This document shows positions 22,576 through 33,964 of a stretch of 64,000 nt of DNA, piece after piece. Location of the stretch: contig NW_006767446.1 in the NCBI RefSeq assembly GCF_000264995.1, positions 160,231-224,230 of the forward strand, written 5' to 3'. Position 1 is the first letter of the stretch; each line of letters opens with the position of its first letter. The notes under the pieces are model-generated. The model had not been told where the DNA came from and did not search any database. It saw only the letters and a program-made list of their open reading frames with translations. Both the position numbers and the translations under genes were made by a program. The DNA comes from Punctularia strigosozonata HHB-11173 SS5 (taxonomy: Eukaryota > Basidiomycota > Agaricomycetes > Corticiales > Punctulariaceae).

Positions 22576-23817
22576 TTACTTCGATTTTGCGGTTTCCCCT
22601 TCGAGTATATTAGCACGCGCTTCAATCTCCGCTGCCCACAGGGCTGCGCCCGCCGTATTCGTAAACGCGAACAGTAGCCCGATGAATGGAACGAAGTTGA
22701 ACAGCAGGGTCGCCGTGCCGAATCTACGGAAACGGTATCAGCATCGCATATCCATTGACATTTCACGTTAGAAAAGGGAGACGCACGCAGTGTACTCGGC
22801 CTTGCGCTCCTTGACAAAGCTGGCCTGTTGTTCCTTCGTGAACCCTTTGAGCTGGAAGTAGCGTTGATGCCAGCCGGGCCCTTGTTTGGCGCCGTTGAAG
22901 AAGAGGAAGAAGACGGTTCCGACGACAGGGATAAAATTGAAAGGTAGCGAAACCACATATCTATCACAACCAAGAAGTCTGTCAAACCATCAATGTTGGG
23001 AACGACAGAACGCGTACCTGAAGATGCCTTCGGGAGTGAAGCGTGCAAATGGCTTCACGAGCGCAGATTCGATGCCCTTCTTGCGTTCCGAGGCGAGGAT
23101 GCGACTTGTTCCCTGTGATACCAGTGTGGTTTGACCTTTGATGCGAAGCGTAGCGTCGAATAACTGTTGCACAGATAATACGTGGGTATATGCGCTTGCA
23201 TATAATTAACTCAAGCCGACCTCAGTCAATGCGGGTGCTAGGAATAACGGTCGAGCCAGCAAGTAGAGCAGTATAACGGATTCAGCAGCGACGATTGGGA
23301 AGGCCAGGATCGGACCCAGCGGGCCAGTGAAGATGGAGAGTATGGCTGTGGGCGAATTCAGCTCATGAATCCATGGGCGAGAAACTCCGTCGAACGCACC
23401 GGCTTGCGGCAAGTAAGTGAAGAACATCAATACGCCGAACGCGACTACAGATGCCAGGAGGGATTTCGCTAGTGCTGGTTTGATCTCCTTGATTAATTGA
23501 GGGTCTGTGAACAGCATGTCTGTCAGTATATGCCCTTCGTGGATCGCGTTGTGTGCTGGCTTACGTTGCACGACGAAGATTATTCCTCGTATCGGCCAAA
23601 GCCATGCCAGGCTAGTCACTGCGACTTGAACGTGCTTGAGCCCGTGCTGGGCCTCGACCTTAGCCTTCACAACGTGCGGATGTGACGCCGCCTCCGAGAT
23701 CTTCGAGGTCGCCACGTCGAGGTGTTCCTTCGCTTTGCCCTTGATATCTCTACTCTGGACTGTCTCACCGGTGGCGGGGATGCCAGTAGACGACGCGGGT
23801 GTCTCTTGCGTCGACAT
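22576..23817 (-). CDS. EI24-domain membrane protein, RRT8/LDS-like
   Basis: Multi-span membrane protein of about 330 residues in five exons. After a Thr/Ser-rich leader come HGLKHVQVAVTSLAWLWPIRGIIF; a long hydrophobic stretch in EIKPALAKSLLASVVAFGVL then MFFTYLP; a second in LGPILAFPIVAAESVILLYL then LARPLFLAPALTEV; a loop (LFDATLRIKGQTTLVSQGTS); VSLPFNFIPVVGTVFFLFFN; the family block GPGWHQRYFQLKGFTKEQQ; and a last hydrophobic segment LLFNFVPFIGLLFAFTNTAG with LWAAEIE. This order and the RYFQLKG motif match the fungal RRT8/LDS branch of the EI24 fold, linked in yeast to lipid droplets and spore wall. The role here is inferred from family only. Stop TAA at 22576. Confidence 0.75.
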
Positions 23818-24817
23818 GTTGGATCAACGTGTAGGACGAAGGTGGTGTGGGGGGCAGCAAGTCGCGTTGTGCGCCGCCGTTTTGTGAGGAGATACGGCTA
23901 TGACATCATGAGCTCGCAGCCTTATGGACGTTGTCCGGAGCATGATGAGGACGGAGACAAACCGATGACGATGGCGGAGCAACATATTGATGAGCGCTTG
24001 TTCGATTATACACGTGGCGCGTGCGGGTGGCGAACGGGCGCTTAACAGCTCGTTCACCTCACACAACTGGCAATTGCGGCTAGTCTCCCCAATCAGACTC
24101 TCGATGCGCAGTGAAGACAATCGTTTCGACTCTCGAAGACTCGCCGAGCTTATCGGAAGCCTCGACAGTGCCCACGTCTCATTAGTACTGCACGATGGGC
24201 GCATATGCGCTGTCATTGGGTTGTTTGTGTGTAAGTTAGACATATATTGGGCACTTGTGCTATCTCTCTCCCTAGATCCATTGAAAACATTGCCATACGT
24301 GCGATGGCTGTATTGCGTTTTACTGTCCAACTGCGGGCGCAACGTTGCCGATAGCAGCCTCTCGGTGTTTTCTATCCACCGGATGTCCTCGAGGGGGCAG
24401 GATCAGAAAGTCAAGGTTTACACGTGGGCTCACGTACTCATAGAAGATTGCCCAGCACAATCCAAGGCAAGAATAATGCATGGTTCCGATCAATCATGCG
24501 TACATCGTCTGTATGTAAGGTGCTTATAGGCCGGTGTTCGATGTTCTCAGGCGCTTCTAGCATGCATGTTAGAGCAATGCCATGCCATGATGATCCAGGG
24601 AGGCATACATTGTATGGCTGCAGGCGCATGTAAATATCCCCCTATCCCGAGTACAGGAAGAAGGAGTGACAATACCTCCACTCGGTCCTCCTTACTCTGC
24701 CGTGTGCTCTATCTTTCTACATCGACGAGGGGGAACAGCGCATGATGGGTCAGCAATATCCATGATCATTCTATTGACTTCGGTCTAACACAAACCCCCC
24801 AGCCCCTACAACTTCAG
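23818..24817. other. 1 kb intergenic region, probable first exon of the next gene inside it
   Basis: It lies upstream of two divergent genes. The reading frame of the membrane protein that follows has no ATG between an in-frame stop at 24775 and 24818, so a short first exon probably lies in this interval with the intron ending at the AG at 24816-24817. I could not fix its position. Confidence 0.35.
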
Positions 24818-26574
24818 GCGATCAATCCATCTTCGATGAAAAAGTTTCGGACGATTCCCCTACGAACGGGTTTTCACTCAAACAGTACCCTCATTCGGTC
24901 TTCTTCCTACTCATATGGTTGGCGTACACGATCGTGATGATCGCACTGCTCGACCACCTTGCCACAACCGGAGAAGAAAATGGTATACTGGTGTTCGATC
25001 GCCAAAGCTTGTCGGTCATGCTCGTCATATTCGCCCAAGCCCACCTTCCTATTACCGCGATGCATCTCTCGCGACTCGCGATTTCCGCATTGCACGATCC
25101 CAGAACCGCACCTCGCTCCTGGACCGAACTCTTCTGGCTCGCCGATCGGAACTGGCAGAACCCAGTTTCCCTGGGCCTCCTCGTGATGCCGATGGTCAAG
25201 AGCCGCGTTCTTCCCTCCCCAACATTCGCCATATTCTCTCTGACGTGCCTCCTTGCCACGATCACCCCGATCACCATGTCGCGAGCGTGGCCAGCACAAT
25301 CGGAGTCAATGACGGTCAACGGGACCATCACAGCCAACTGTTCGTCGCTGGACAAGCTCGGGCAGGTCGATCCCAAATCTCAGCTGTCGGTTGGCGTGGC
25401 CTTATGCACGGGCCAGACTGAGGGGGCGGACATCCAGGCCTACTACAACGAGAACTCCGATGATGAATTTTTTTCAGGGTCAGGGTCTGTCTACGGCTTG
25501 AACGTCACATCCATTCCCGGGTTCTTGTTGCGGAACCAGGGATGTTTCCCGATGAAAGGCGCATCACGTCCAGCATCCAATTCTGACGATGATCTAAAGA
25601 GATGGTGTGATGGCACAGGCCTCAACGAAACGTGGCATTCATCCACGTTGAACGGATCGAACGGCATCGTCCTCCACATGAGCTGGTGTAGCAACTTCTA
25701 CGCCAATGCTTCGTACAACGCTCGCTGGATGAGCGAACCTAATGCGTCCGCCACAGCCGCTATCGCGGTTACGGCCACGAATGGCGGCTCCCCGCTGGTT
25801 TCCGGCCTCATCCGCTGCGACCTCTCGATTTCGTCCGGAACGGCGGACGTCGTCTACCAAAGCTTTTACGACGCCGCATTCCGCAAGTTTCAGCATCACC
25901 CGCCCACAGACGCAGCATCAGTTCAATCCGATGTCCCCTATCACCCCTTGTACGCTGCGTTATATTACATCACGCAACTGGGGGGAAACAACGGCAGCGC
26001 GGACACCACCCTGAACCAGTTGAACATCGGAATCGACGACGAGGACTACGATTACACGCCCAACATCGATGATGTCGCAAGCGCAATCGACTCTGTCGCG
26101 TATTGCATGGCTGGAAGCCTCGCCTCTCTCTCCGAGGCACCGGTGCATCTGAATTATACGATGCTCGAGTCTCTGGACATCGTTCAATGGCGCCGCAAAC
26201 CGCGTTACATCGTTGCCACCCTCATCTCCATAGCCGGTTGGTTTCTTCTCCTGGTATACAGCACCGTCAAGATGTATCGCCCCACCTTCGGCGGGAGCTT
26301 GAATAGCTACGTTGCCGCGCGTCTCCTCGCCGACAGCCCCGAGCTCGTGGAGGGCCACTGCTGCGGAGAGCTTAAGAGCAACCCAAAGCTTCACGCTCCG
26401 TTCGGATGCGTCGCTGACGTTCGCGCGGACGAACCGGTCGGACACATTGGGGTGGTCGCGAGCAAAGAGCCGCGGTGTGCTCTCGACCGCAAGCGGAGGT
26501 ACGGGCGATCTCAGCGTGGCGAGCGGGACGCCATTCCCCACGCACTGAGACGGAATCACAGCGCTTCACTGTAG
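24818..26574 (+). CDS. multi-span glycosylated membrane protein, paralogue A (5' exon missing, chimeric 3' end)
   Basis: I do not recognise a named family. The ORF has a hydrophobic N-terminus (HSVFFLLIWLAYTIVMIALL), a second (LSVMLVIFAQAHLPITAMHL), a third (FAIFSLTCLLATITPITM), then a domain of about 280 residues rich in NxS/T sites (NGT, NCS, NVT, NET, NGS, NAS) and paired cysteines. A C-terminal span (IVATLISIAGWFLLLVYS) and a cytoplasmic tail with LNSYVAARLLADSPELVEGH follow. Paralogue B at 50874-53165 shares this layout. The tails agree through GHIGVV and then diverge: here the last residues, GERDAIPHALRRNHSASL, are encoded by the segmental duplication that starts at 26522. The native 3' end is therefore missing. 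A plasma-membrane protein with an extracellular domain is inferred. Confidence 0.6.
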
Positions 26575-27313
26575 GCTGAGAGTGTCTCGTGTCCGATGCA
26601 CCCTTGCATGTTGCTTTCTGGTGCCGTCTGCACGGCGATGGATCCCGCTCGACGTAGAATTACTGGCTATTGAGATTTGATGTTCTTGGTTTGGAACGGC
26701 AAGCATATGTATCTGTTCCGATAATCTTGAACACTGTGTTGGTTCAAGAGCTTTCCGTATAAGGCATTGCGACGTGCAATAGCGAGGTAAGTAACGTTAA
26801 GGTAACGTCACAGTCGTATCGCGGCACTGCTGTATCAAGCGATGCGCGGGCTCGCTTCTCCAGAGGGGCTGTGCCGTCTTGAACGCATTCACTGGAAGTA
26901 CCTTTCGGCGCTGGACTGCGAACACCCCACCCTGCTCCGATTGACAATGCCAGGAAGAAGAGCGATGGCACGTTTCCACTCACGGTTAAAGGCTGAAATT
27001 GTTAGTATCTCGACGAGAAGTCTCGTGCTGAACTGCATGATTGTATAGGGAGTACTCGCTCACTATATTGCAGATCACGACGCAAGGCCTGATCATCAAA
27101 CACTTCCATAATGTTTCTGCCCTCTTGAGTGGCATGCGCGCCGCAATCTAGGGTGAGCTGGGATCTGTAATGGGTGACTCTTACTCTCACTGAGTCGGAT
27201 CTTTGCACGACACAAAGACCTTTAGTTCTGCGGCGTTCTGCACGGGGATATTTGTCCCGGCAATATTCTCGGAACACCAGAGGACGTTCACGGGAAATCA
27301 GGGTGCCTAGTCT
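26522..27313 (+). repeat. segmental duplication, copy 1 (partner at 55406-56390)
   Basis: Near-identical in long stretches to 55406-56390 in the same orientation, for example at 26522-26780 and 26890-27313. The middle differs: copy 2 has about 200 bp more there. The left edge sits inside the reading frame of membrane paralogue A. The right part carries a FunK1 kinase fragment. Confidence 0.85.
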
Positions 27314-27519
27314 AACGTTGTACAATGCTCACGCTTTTCGTGAAGTCTATCATGGTCGGAATGAGCCCCGGTGCTCCAAACACTGGAATGTCAGACCTGT
27401 CGCTGGACCAGCTGACACCGCAGGAAGCCGTGCCATGTTTGGAACGTGCATTCCAATCCGCCAAACAGAGTCTTATTAAAGCGCGCCAAGATGATGAGCA
27501 AGACACCCGCATCAAGTAG
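27190..27519 (+). pseudogene. FunK1 protein kinase fragment with stop codon
   Basis: The sequence encodes the kinase catalytic-loop block VLHGDICPGNILGTPED, matching VLHGDICPGNILITPED at 56278 onwards. A TAG at 27223-27225 interrupts it just before the loop (HKDL-stop-FCGVLHGD). The similarity ends at about 27313. A short unrelated open frame then reads to TAG at 27519, close to the left end of the CACTA element. It cannot encode a kinase. Confidence 0.7.
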
Positions 27520-28007
27520 CCAGACTCGTTGATGGCTACATATTGTGGGAGTCATCACTGTGCTACTCGGAATGGTTGAAAGTCAACCAATATTTTACCC
27601 ACCGAAGTGGGTTGATCTCACCCAGAGCATGGGAGGTGCATCCCAGTCATGTGGATGAAGTGCGATGGATGGTTTTCATCCAGTGTATGTCCGATTTAAA
27701 CCACACGTAGTGTACGAGCGTTCGCCCATCAGGATCACCCATTCTATGGGCTGTGCGTATAGCCCACGTCTGGACACTGTACACTGGCCTCGCCGGTCGC
27801 ACGGTTTGCCCAAATTGGAACCGATCGATCGCGATCGCGCCAGCGCCGCGCTCGCGCTTGTTCCCCGCGTTTGCCTGCGCTCTCGTCCCTTTCGCACTTA
27901 CGGCCACTGTACAGGGCTCAGTTATGATTCAATGACTGTATTATCCACTCCGGAACTCTTTGTCTCGATACCACATCAAAGATCCTCGAAATATACATGA
28001 CTGGAGC

Positions 28008-28941
28008 TCATTCAGCTCTCACAGCTGCAGTGCCTGCACAGGTTGCAGGCTGCTTGCCCGCGGCCCTCGTCGATGTTCGCTTGCGGCGTAAAGCAGCTTC
28101 CGGCGCCTGACCTTCGGAAGCCTCGGATTGAACTGCGGCCGCTGGCTGCGTCTTCTTGCGCTTCGTCGACGTTGCACGAGGCTTTGGCCGTTGTGCGACT
28201 GCTGCTGTATCGGAGGAGGAAGTGCGTGAAGCTGGAAGCTCGGTTGGAGGACGATTTTCACGGTCTTCGTCATTTTGAGCCTGTCTGGCTGAATCGCGCT
28301 CGCTGTGGCATAGGGCTTCAGTGCTTGAAAAAAGATACAGTGTTCATGAAGACCTTACAGTGTCCGTCTCTTATTGCTTCGAGGATTCGTAAACCAGCCT
28401 TTTATGGTACCATATTTTCGCTTGTTTCGGAAATGCTGAGCTATGATCTCATCGACAGGCCAGCACCCATCGAACTGTTTGAGGTATTCGCATGACTCCC
28501 TCGCCTGAAGACAAGAGGTAAGCAATTGGTCAAATTGATGTGGTACAATACTGACAGTTCGGTAGATCTTTGCGATATCATCTTTAGGTTGACGCCGAAA
28601 GGGAATACGCCAATCAAGCTGGGCAGCAATGGCTAGGCCTCGCACGTTCCGCTGTGCACCATCATGCAATCAGCCGAAATGAACGACAAGAACTGACTGC
28701 TGATACTGACGCATATACCGAGATAGAGCTCGTTCTTTTCGGCGTTTCCGGTGAGCCTCATCTCTGCCTGAAGGCTGTAGCCTTTGTTTCCGGCCGTGCC
28801 TCGAGGCCGAGGTATCTTCTCCCGCAAGACCGCAGGAACGGCGCCGGCGGCACCAACCTCATTGCTTGCTTGTTTCTCAAGCTCACGACGGCGAGCTTTC
28901 TCCTTCTCCGCACGCGCTGTTAGACGATAGGTTGGCGGCAA
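28008..28941 (-). CDS. transposon accessory protein with GTAG..SLQAEM-type domain
   Basis: Read on the minus strand from 28941: a charged leader (TARAEKEKARRRELEKQ), then IPRPRGTAGNKGYSLQAEMR. After introns come LAIAAQLDWRIPFRRQPKDD with IAKIYRT, and CEYLKQFDGCWPVDEIIAQH with FRNKRK. A basic Ala/Pro/Lys-rich tail (RPKPRATSTKRKKTQ, LRRKRTSTRAAGKQP) follows, with stop TGA at 28008. I have seen this arrangement (RP.G.AG...LQE.MGL, then W..I and a closing WP...I..YL..R block) in hypothetical basidiomycete proteins, but I cannot name a function. The basic tail suggests nuclear or DNA-associated action. It is transcribed away from the tnp2 gene and lies next to the left end, where CACTA elements often have a second gene that binds subterminal repeats. 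Splice sites are predictions. Confidence 0.5.
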
Positions 28942-29469
28942 GTCAAGTCTGTGTTTGGAAATGATAAGACTCGCCGTTTGCCCGCAAATAGAGCTCCTTG
29001 TAGCTTATGTCGTCTTCGTTCGCATCTAGGTTATCTTCACCGCTGTCACTGTCGTCGCTAGCAGGGAATCAACCAATGTCAGGTGTGTATTTCTCCTTTG
29101 GGAACTGTGCTGTCCATACCTGACATTGGGTTCATCATCGATGACAGGCATGACAAGATAGAGACGTGGTGAGTCAAAGGTGAGGCGGAGTGGGGCGCAA
29201 AGCGCGGCAGGTGAAGAAAATAGTGACCGATTTGCAATCTGCAGCATGCGATTGGCTCCTGGTCGCATTTCCTTGAGGGTAGGTGCCTGCAAGGACTTTG
29301 CTCATTCTGCTTCCAGTGTGCCAAGGTGCCCTCCAGCTACGACGACACTGCAAACTACACCTACACGCACCCACAGACGTGCCGGTGCACCAGATTGTAT
29401 AGAAATCACTGGCGCCGTGTTCTGTACCTCCACCAACGCTGCTACAACTGCACTACAGCTCCTACAGGC

Positions 29470-29757
29470 GCACAGAGATCCGCCGCAGCACATATACCAC
29501 CAACGAGACAAGCCGCGAGTGCGTATCTGCGTATATCTTACAGTGTGGCTCACTTACGCACTCGCAGGCGTACAATCACGATTTTTCACCTCCAACACTG
29601 CCGTCCGCGGAGATACGCCTCCATCAACATCGCTACAGCTTCCATAAGCACCCGAAGATCCGCCACAGCATATTTACAACCAACAAGACGAGTGGCGGGT
29701 GCGGACCCACGTATATCTTACAGTGTCGCTTACTTACGCACTCGCAGGCGTCCGCAG
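29470..29757. repeat. direct repeat, unit about 178 bp
   Basis: The segment at about 29470-29575 recurs at about 29648-29753, with matching blocks agatccgcc, cgtatatcttacagtgt and cttacgcactcgcaggcgt. It lies immediately upstream of the tnp2 start and may belong to its promoter or leader. A more degenerate third unit may lie further upstream. Confidence 0.7.
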
Positions 29758-29774
29758 GCTTGGAATACTCCTAT

Positions 29775-32700
29775 ATGCTTGGTCGTCGTGGTGGTCGCAA
29801 GCCCACAACCATACGCCCAAAGAAGCACATCTGCTCTTGTGGATGTGGCAAACTCGTCGGGGATCGTGAGGATCTACGCCATCGGAAGGCAAAGACTGCT
29901 CCGCAGCCGCTAGCGCGAGTTCAGAACGTTTGGTCAGCTGTACATCATACCACAGCCCATGCCGTCAATGCTCTACGACACACTCTCAGCCGCTCATCCA
30001 GATCTATGTCTCTTGTGGACGGAGACGAAGGTGTGCCGATCGAGGAATTAGCTCAACCGCCTGGGGAGACTGCTATGGACATCGATGATCCTGCTTCAAC
30101 ATACGATGCTGTTACCGAGCAAGAGGGCATCTGGAGTCGCCGACAGCCTTGGGTTGAGGAGGTTACGGACGATGAAGATGACGAGGATGATGAGGATGAT
30201 GAGGACAATCAGGACTTTCGAATTGATGAAGAAGACGAGGATAATGATGCGGATTTCGATCCCATTACAGCGTATGAAGCCCTCAAGGAGGGTTTCGAAG
30301 ATGCAGCACGCGCCGCAGGTAAATCAGCTGCAGTACATGTTCGCAACATTTTCTCACTAGTCCTGTAGGCACCCAGCTTGATGAAGGAGATCTAGCTATC
30401 CTTCGACTGTTCGCCCTCAAGGTCACGACGCATATGAAGACAGACACATTCGAGAAACTCCCGTATGCATTCCCGACCCAGGATGTACCTTCGTGGAAGA
30501 CTACTCAAACACGAGCTGCCGTTCTGTCGGCATTAGACCCTGTCCTGTACGACTGCTGTCCGAACTCTTGCTGCTGCTTTGTCGGCCCTCACTCCACCCT
30601 CGACGCTTGTCCCTACTGTAAGGAATCAAGATATGATGCCGCCGGACGCCCACGATCACAATTCCCTTACCTACCGCTCACGCCCCGTCTCAAGGCATAC
30701 CTGGCATGCCCAAACATGGCAAAGAAGATGCAATACCGTGCATGCGAGCACTCACATGTCCCTGGAACGATGACTGACATCTTCGATGGGGATCTTTATC
30801 AAAATCTCTGCCGTACACGTGTCTCGATTCATGGTCGGAATCTTGACCATGATTTCTTCTCCGACTCAAGAGATGTTGCTCTTGGCCTCTCATCCGACGG
30901 CTTTGCACCACACAAACGTCGGAAGAAAACAGCCTGGCCCCTCATCCTTTTCAACTATAACCTACCACCCGAGGTTCGATTTCACGCCAAAAACATCATC
31001 CCTGTCGGTGTCATCCCTGGACCAAAGAAGCCCATCGACTTCGACTCCTTTTTGTGGCCATTGGTGGAGGAACTTTTGCGGCTCGAGATCGGGGTTCATT
31101 CTTACGACGCACTGTCCGGCAGTTATTTCCCTCTCCACGCATACCTAATCATTGTTTTCGGAGACATACCAGCGATATCAATGATCATGCGCATGAAGGG
31201 CCACAACGGACTTTCACCATGCCGGTTCTGTCATATCCATGGACTGAGGACACCTGGCTCTCGGGCCACAACACACTATGTCCCTTTGTCACGTAAACGG
31301 CACCCCGACGTGATTTCAAACCGGGACGCTGTCAAAGTATATAAGCCCGCGGACCTTCCATTACGCTCGCATGACGAATTCATGAACCAGGCGGAAGCGG
31401 TAGAGGGAGCGTCAACCGAAGCGGAACGCGAGCGTTTAGCAAAATCCTGTGGCATCAAAGGTGTTCCGCTCCTGAGCTGCCTCACCTCGCTCTCCTTTCC
31501 AGCGTCATTCCCCTACGACTTCATGCATTTGATTTGGGAGAACGTCATCAAGAATCTGCTTCTGCTGTGGACCGGGGAATACAAAGACCTCAACACAGGC
31601 TCCGAGGATTATCAGCTCGAGAAGAGAGTCTGGGACGCCATTGGTGAAGCTACCGCAGCATGCGGAAGTACTATCCCATCTGCATATGGCCCACGTCAAC
31701 CGAACATCGCCCAGGACAAGTCGGGATGCACAGCTGATTCGTGGTCTTTCTGGACGTTATACATTGGGCCTGTTCTCCTCAATCGGCGCTTCAAGCACGA
31801 GAAGTATTACCGGCATTTTATTGACTTGGTTTCGGTCCTCGACCTATGCCTCTCCTTCGAGTATTCTGACGCAGATATCCGGGCCATCGACGAGGGCTTT
31901 ATTGCTTGGGTAGAGATGTATGAACGGTAAATGCATTTCTGTTATTGTCCTGCTTTCCGTTCATTGATCTGAAGTCGTGTCGCATAGGATATACTACCAG
32001 GATGACCCCTCACGCTTATCGGCATGTCCTGTGACGGTTCATGGACTTTTGCACATCGCAGCCAGCATACGAGCAACTGGTCCGGTTTGGGCTTCATGGG
32101 CGTTCCCAATGGAACGCTATTGTGGCTCGCTTCAACCTGCCATCACAAGCCGTCGGTTTCCATATGCAAGCATTAACCGACATGTGCTCAACGATGCACG
32201 TTTATCACATATCATGTTGACGTATAATCTCCACGAAGAGCTCTCCCTCAGCAAGCCCAAGACGCCACGAGGTGCTATCGCATTTGACGGATGTAAGCTT
32301 ACTTCGGTCTCTCTCTCACCGGTCTATTGATAATTTCCTCGTGATGACAGATCCTACTTGTGTACTTATCCCACCATTTCGTCCGGCATCTGGAGTTCCA
32401 GCAGATGTCCACGGGAAGATTCTCCTAGCTGTAGCTACACGCTATGGCATCACGATCACAGCAGCCCGCAAGTCTGTTCCACGCAATCTCGAAGAATATG
32501 GACGCTTACGGATTCTGAACGATGGTGACACGATATCCACAAGTAACCTTTGTCTGACATTGGGAGACGATCACAGAGACGCCTCTCATGTCCGTGTGAG
32601 TGAAATCCTCATTCATGTCTGTCCGTGCGATTTACAGAATTTATACTTTAGTATCAACTCCTTGTTGACAAATACGCACACCAGCGTCGTCGGGCGCCAG

Positions 32701-33026
32701 AATATGAAGACCACACGTTTTACGGACAGTTACAGCATATTTTTGTGTTACGTCTGCCCGCCTCTCAGACCCTCGGGATCAAGAAAGACGAGACAGTGTT
32801 ATTCGCGGTAATCCGGACCTGTGACGTTACTCGTAGGCATCCCCGACTCGATATCCACTACTACGAACGAACCGGACGTCTTGAGGTCGTTGATGTCACA
32901 GCTATTCAATGCCTTGTGGGACGTATTCCGGTGCCGACTAGCAACGAATGGGCTATCATTGATCGGAGTGGGACTCTTGCTCGGGCAGTGTATGCCGGCA
33001 GCTCAGAGGACGGCAATGAAAAGTAG
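29775..33026 (+). CDS. CACTA transposase, Tnp2 family (Transposase_21)
   Basis: Catalyses excision and integration of the element. The ATG at 29775 starts a basic N-terminus with a zinc-finger-like HICSCGCGKLVG. An acidic linker with a long Asp/Glu run follows. After an intron at about 30319-30369 comes the Tnp2 core: YDCCPNSCCCFVGPHSTLDA and CPYCKESRY (cysteine-rich), then MTDIFDGDLYQNL, FNYNLPPEVRFHAKNIIPVG, VIPGPKKPIDFDSFLWPLVE, FGDIPAISMIMRMKGHNG and PCRFCHIHGLR, all typical of fungal tnp2. Three more exons complete the C-terminus (AFPMERYCGSLQP, PRLDIHYYERTGRLEVVDV, and VGRIPVPTSNEWAIIDRSG) to TAG at 33026. The first two splice junctions, checked in detail, preserve frame, and I see no internal stop, so the gene looks intact, about 900 residues. 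Confidence 0.87.
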
Positions 33027-33089
33027 CAGTACATTCCTGTATTACTGTTCTCATAGTACATACAGTGTCTCACTGAATAGAAGACTAGC

Positions 33090-33311
33090 GAGTGTCAGTC
33101 CACCGGTGCATCGTGTGGACGCAGCTCCCGGCTTTGTGCTGGCGTGCTAGCTCTGGTGAGTATTCATCGACCGACGCGTCGCGTGGACAACTCCCTGTCC
33201 ACAGCTCCCTGGCGAGCGTCTTCGGGACCTGTCGAAGCCTGTAGACCTCCGCGATGAGGGTGGGCGGACTTCGTGCTGGTGCACTAGCTCCGACGGGTGT
33301 TCGTCCACCGG
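33090..33311. repeat. imperfect direct repeats downstream of tnp2
   Basis: A segment with gtccaccgg, ggctttgtgctggcgtgctagctc at 33098-33153 recurs in altered form at 33268-33315 (cttcgtgctggtgcactagctc, gtccaccggcttt). Both encode nothing recognisable. Confidence 0.5.
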
Positions 33312-33672
33312 CTTTGATGCGCGCGGCGCCGAAGACGAGCCGGCCCCAGAGTGAGTCGTGCGTGACGAAGCCTTCAGCAAGCGCGGCGAGCTTGTGGTGC
33401 GTGGCGAGTGGGGAGGCGAGCGGGGAGGAGGAGGCGGCGGAGAGCGCGCGGGCGTGCGAGGGCGTGACGGAGAGGATGGTGGGAGAGGGGATGGGGAGGT
33501 ACATCGCAGAGAGGAGATCGGCGACGTCTAACTTTGTGGAGGAATGGGAGATGAGGATGGTGGCGGCGAGTATGGCAAAGGAGGCGCCTTTGTAGATCAC
33601 AGTGTAGGCGAGCACGAAGCCGATACCGGAGGAGAGCGCATGCGCTGAGAGGACGGTGTCGGTGGCATTGGT
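33312..33672 (-). pseudogene. captured host gene fragment, acyl-CoA synthetase-like
   Basis: On the minus strand an open frame reads SAHALSSGIGFVLAYTVIYK, GASFAILAATILISHSSTKL, DVADLLSAMYLPIPSPTILS, VTPSHARALSAA, HKLAALAEGFVTHDSLWGRL, VFGAARIKAG. It has the look of an internal piece of a fungal AMP-dependent synthetase/ligase of the long-chain acyl-CoA type, lacking start, AMP-binding motifs and end. It lies between tnp2 and the nested element inside the CACTA transposon, so it is best explained as a fragment of a host gene picked up by the element. The family call is from memory of the motif pattern and is moderate. Confidence 0.45.
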
Positions 33673-33719
33673 GCTGGCGCTTTCGATATTGAACCAGCTC
33701 AGAATGGTGACGTGCTGGT

Positions 33720-33963
33720 GAGCAGATGTCGATAGAACGGGGTGCCGCGCTCCTGCAGAACGAGGGGCGACGCGTCTTCAGCGGTGCTGGTCGAAACGGC
33801 GTGCGGCGTGGCCGGCATGCCTCCTCGGGCATTGCGAGCCCGCTGCTCGCCTGCGCGGCGCTGCTGGTGAGCGAGTGTTGATCGAACGGGGTGCCACACT
33901 CCTGAAGAACGAGGGGGGGATGTGTCTTCGGCGGTGCTGGTCGAAACGGCATGCAGCGTGGAC
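33720..33963. repeat. tandem direct repeat, unit about 150 bp
   Basis: The sequence starting at 33720 (cgatagaacggggtgccgcg ... gtgctggtcgaaacggc) recurs from 33869 (tgatcgaacggggtgccaca ... gtgctggtcgaaacggc). The two units are clearly homologous and adjacent. Confidence 0.7.
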
Positions 33964-33964
33964 G

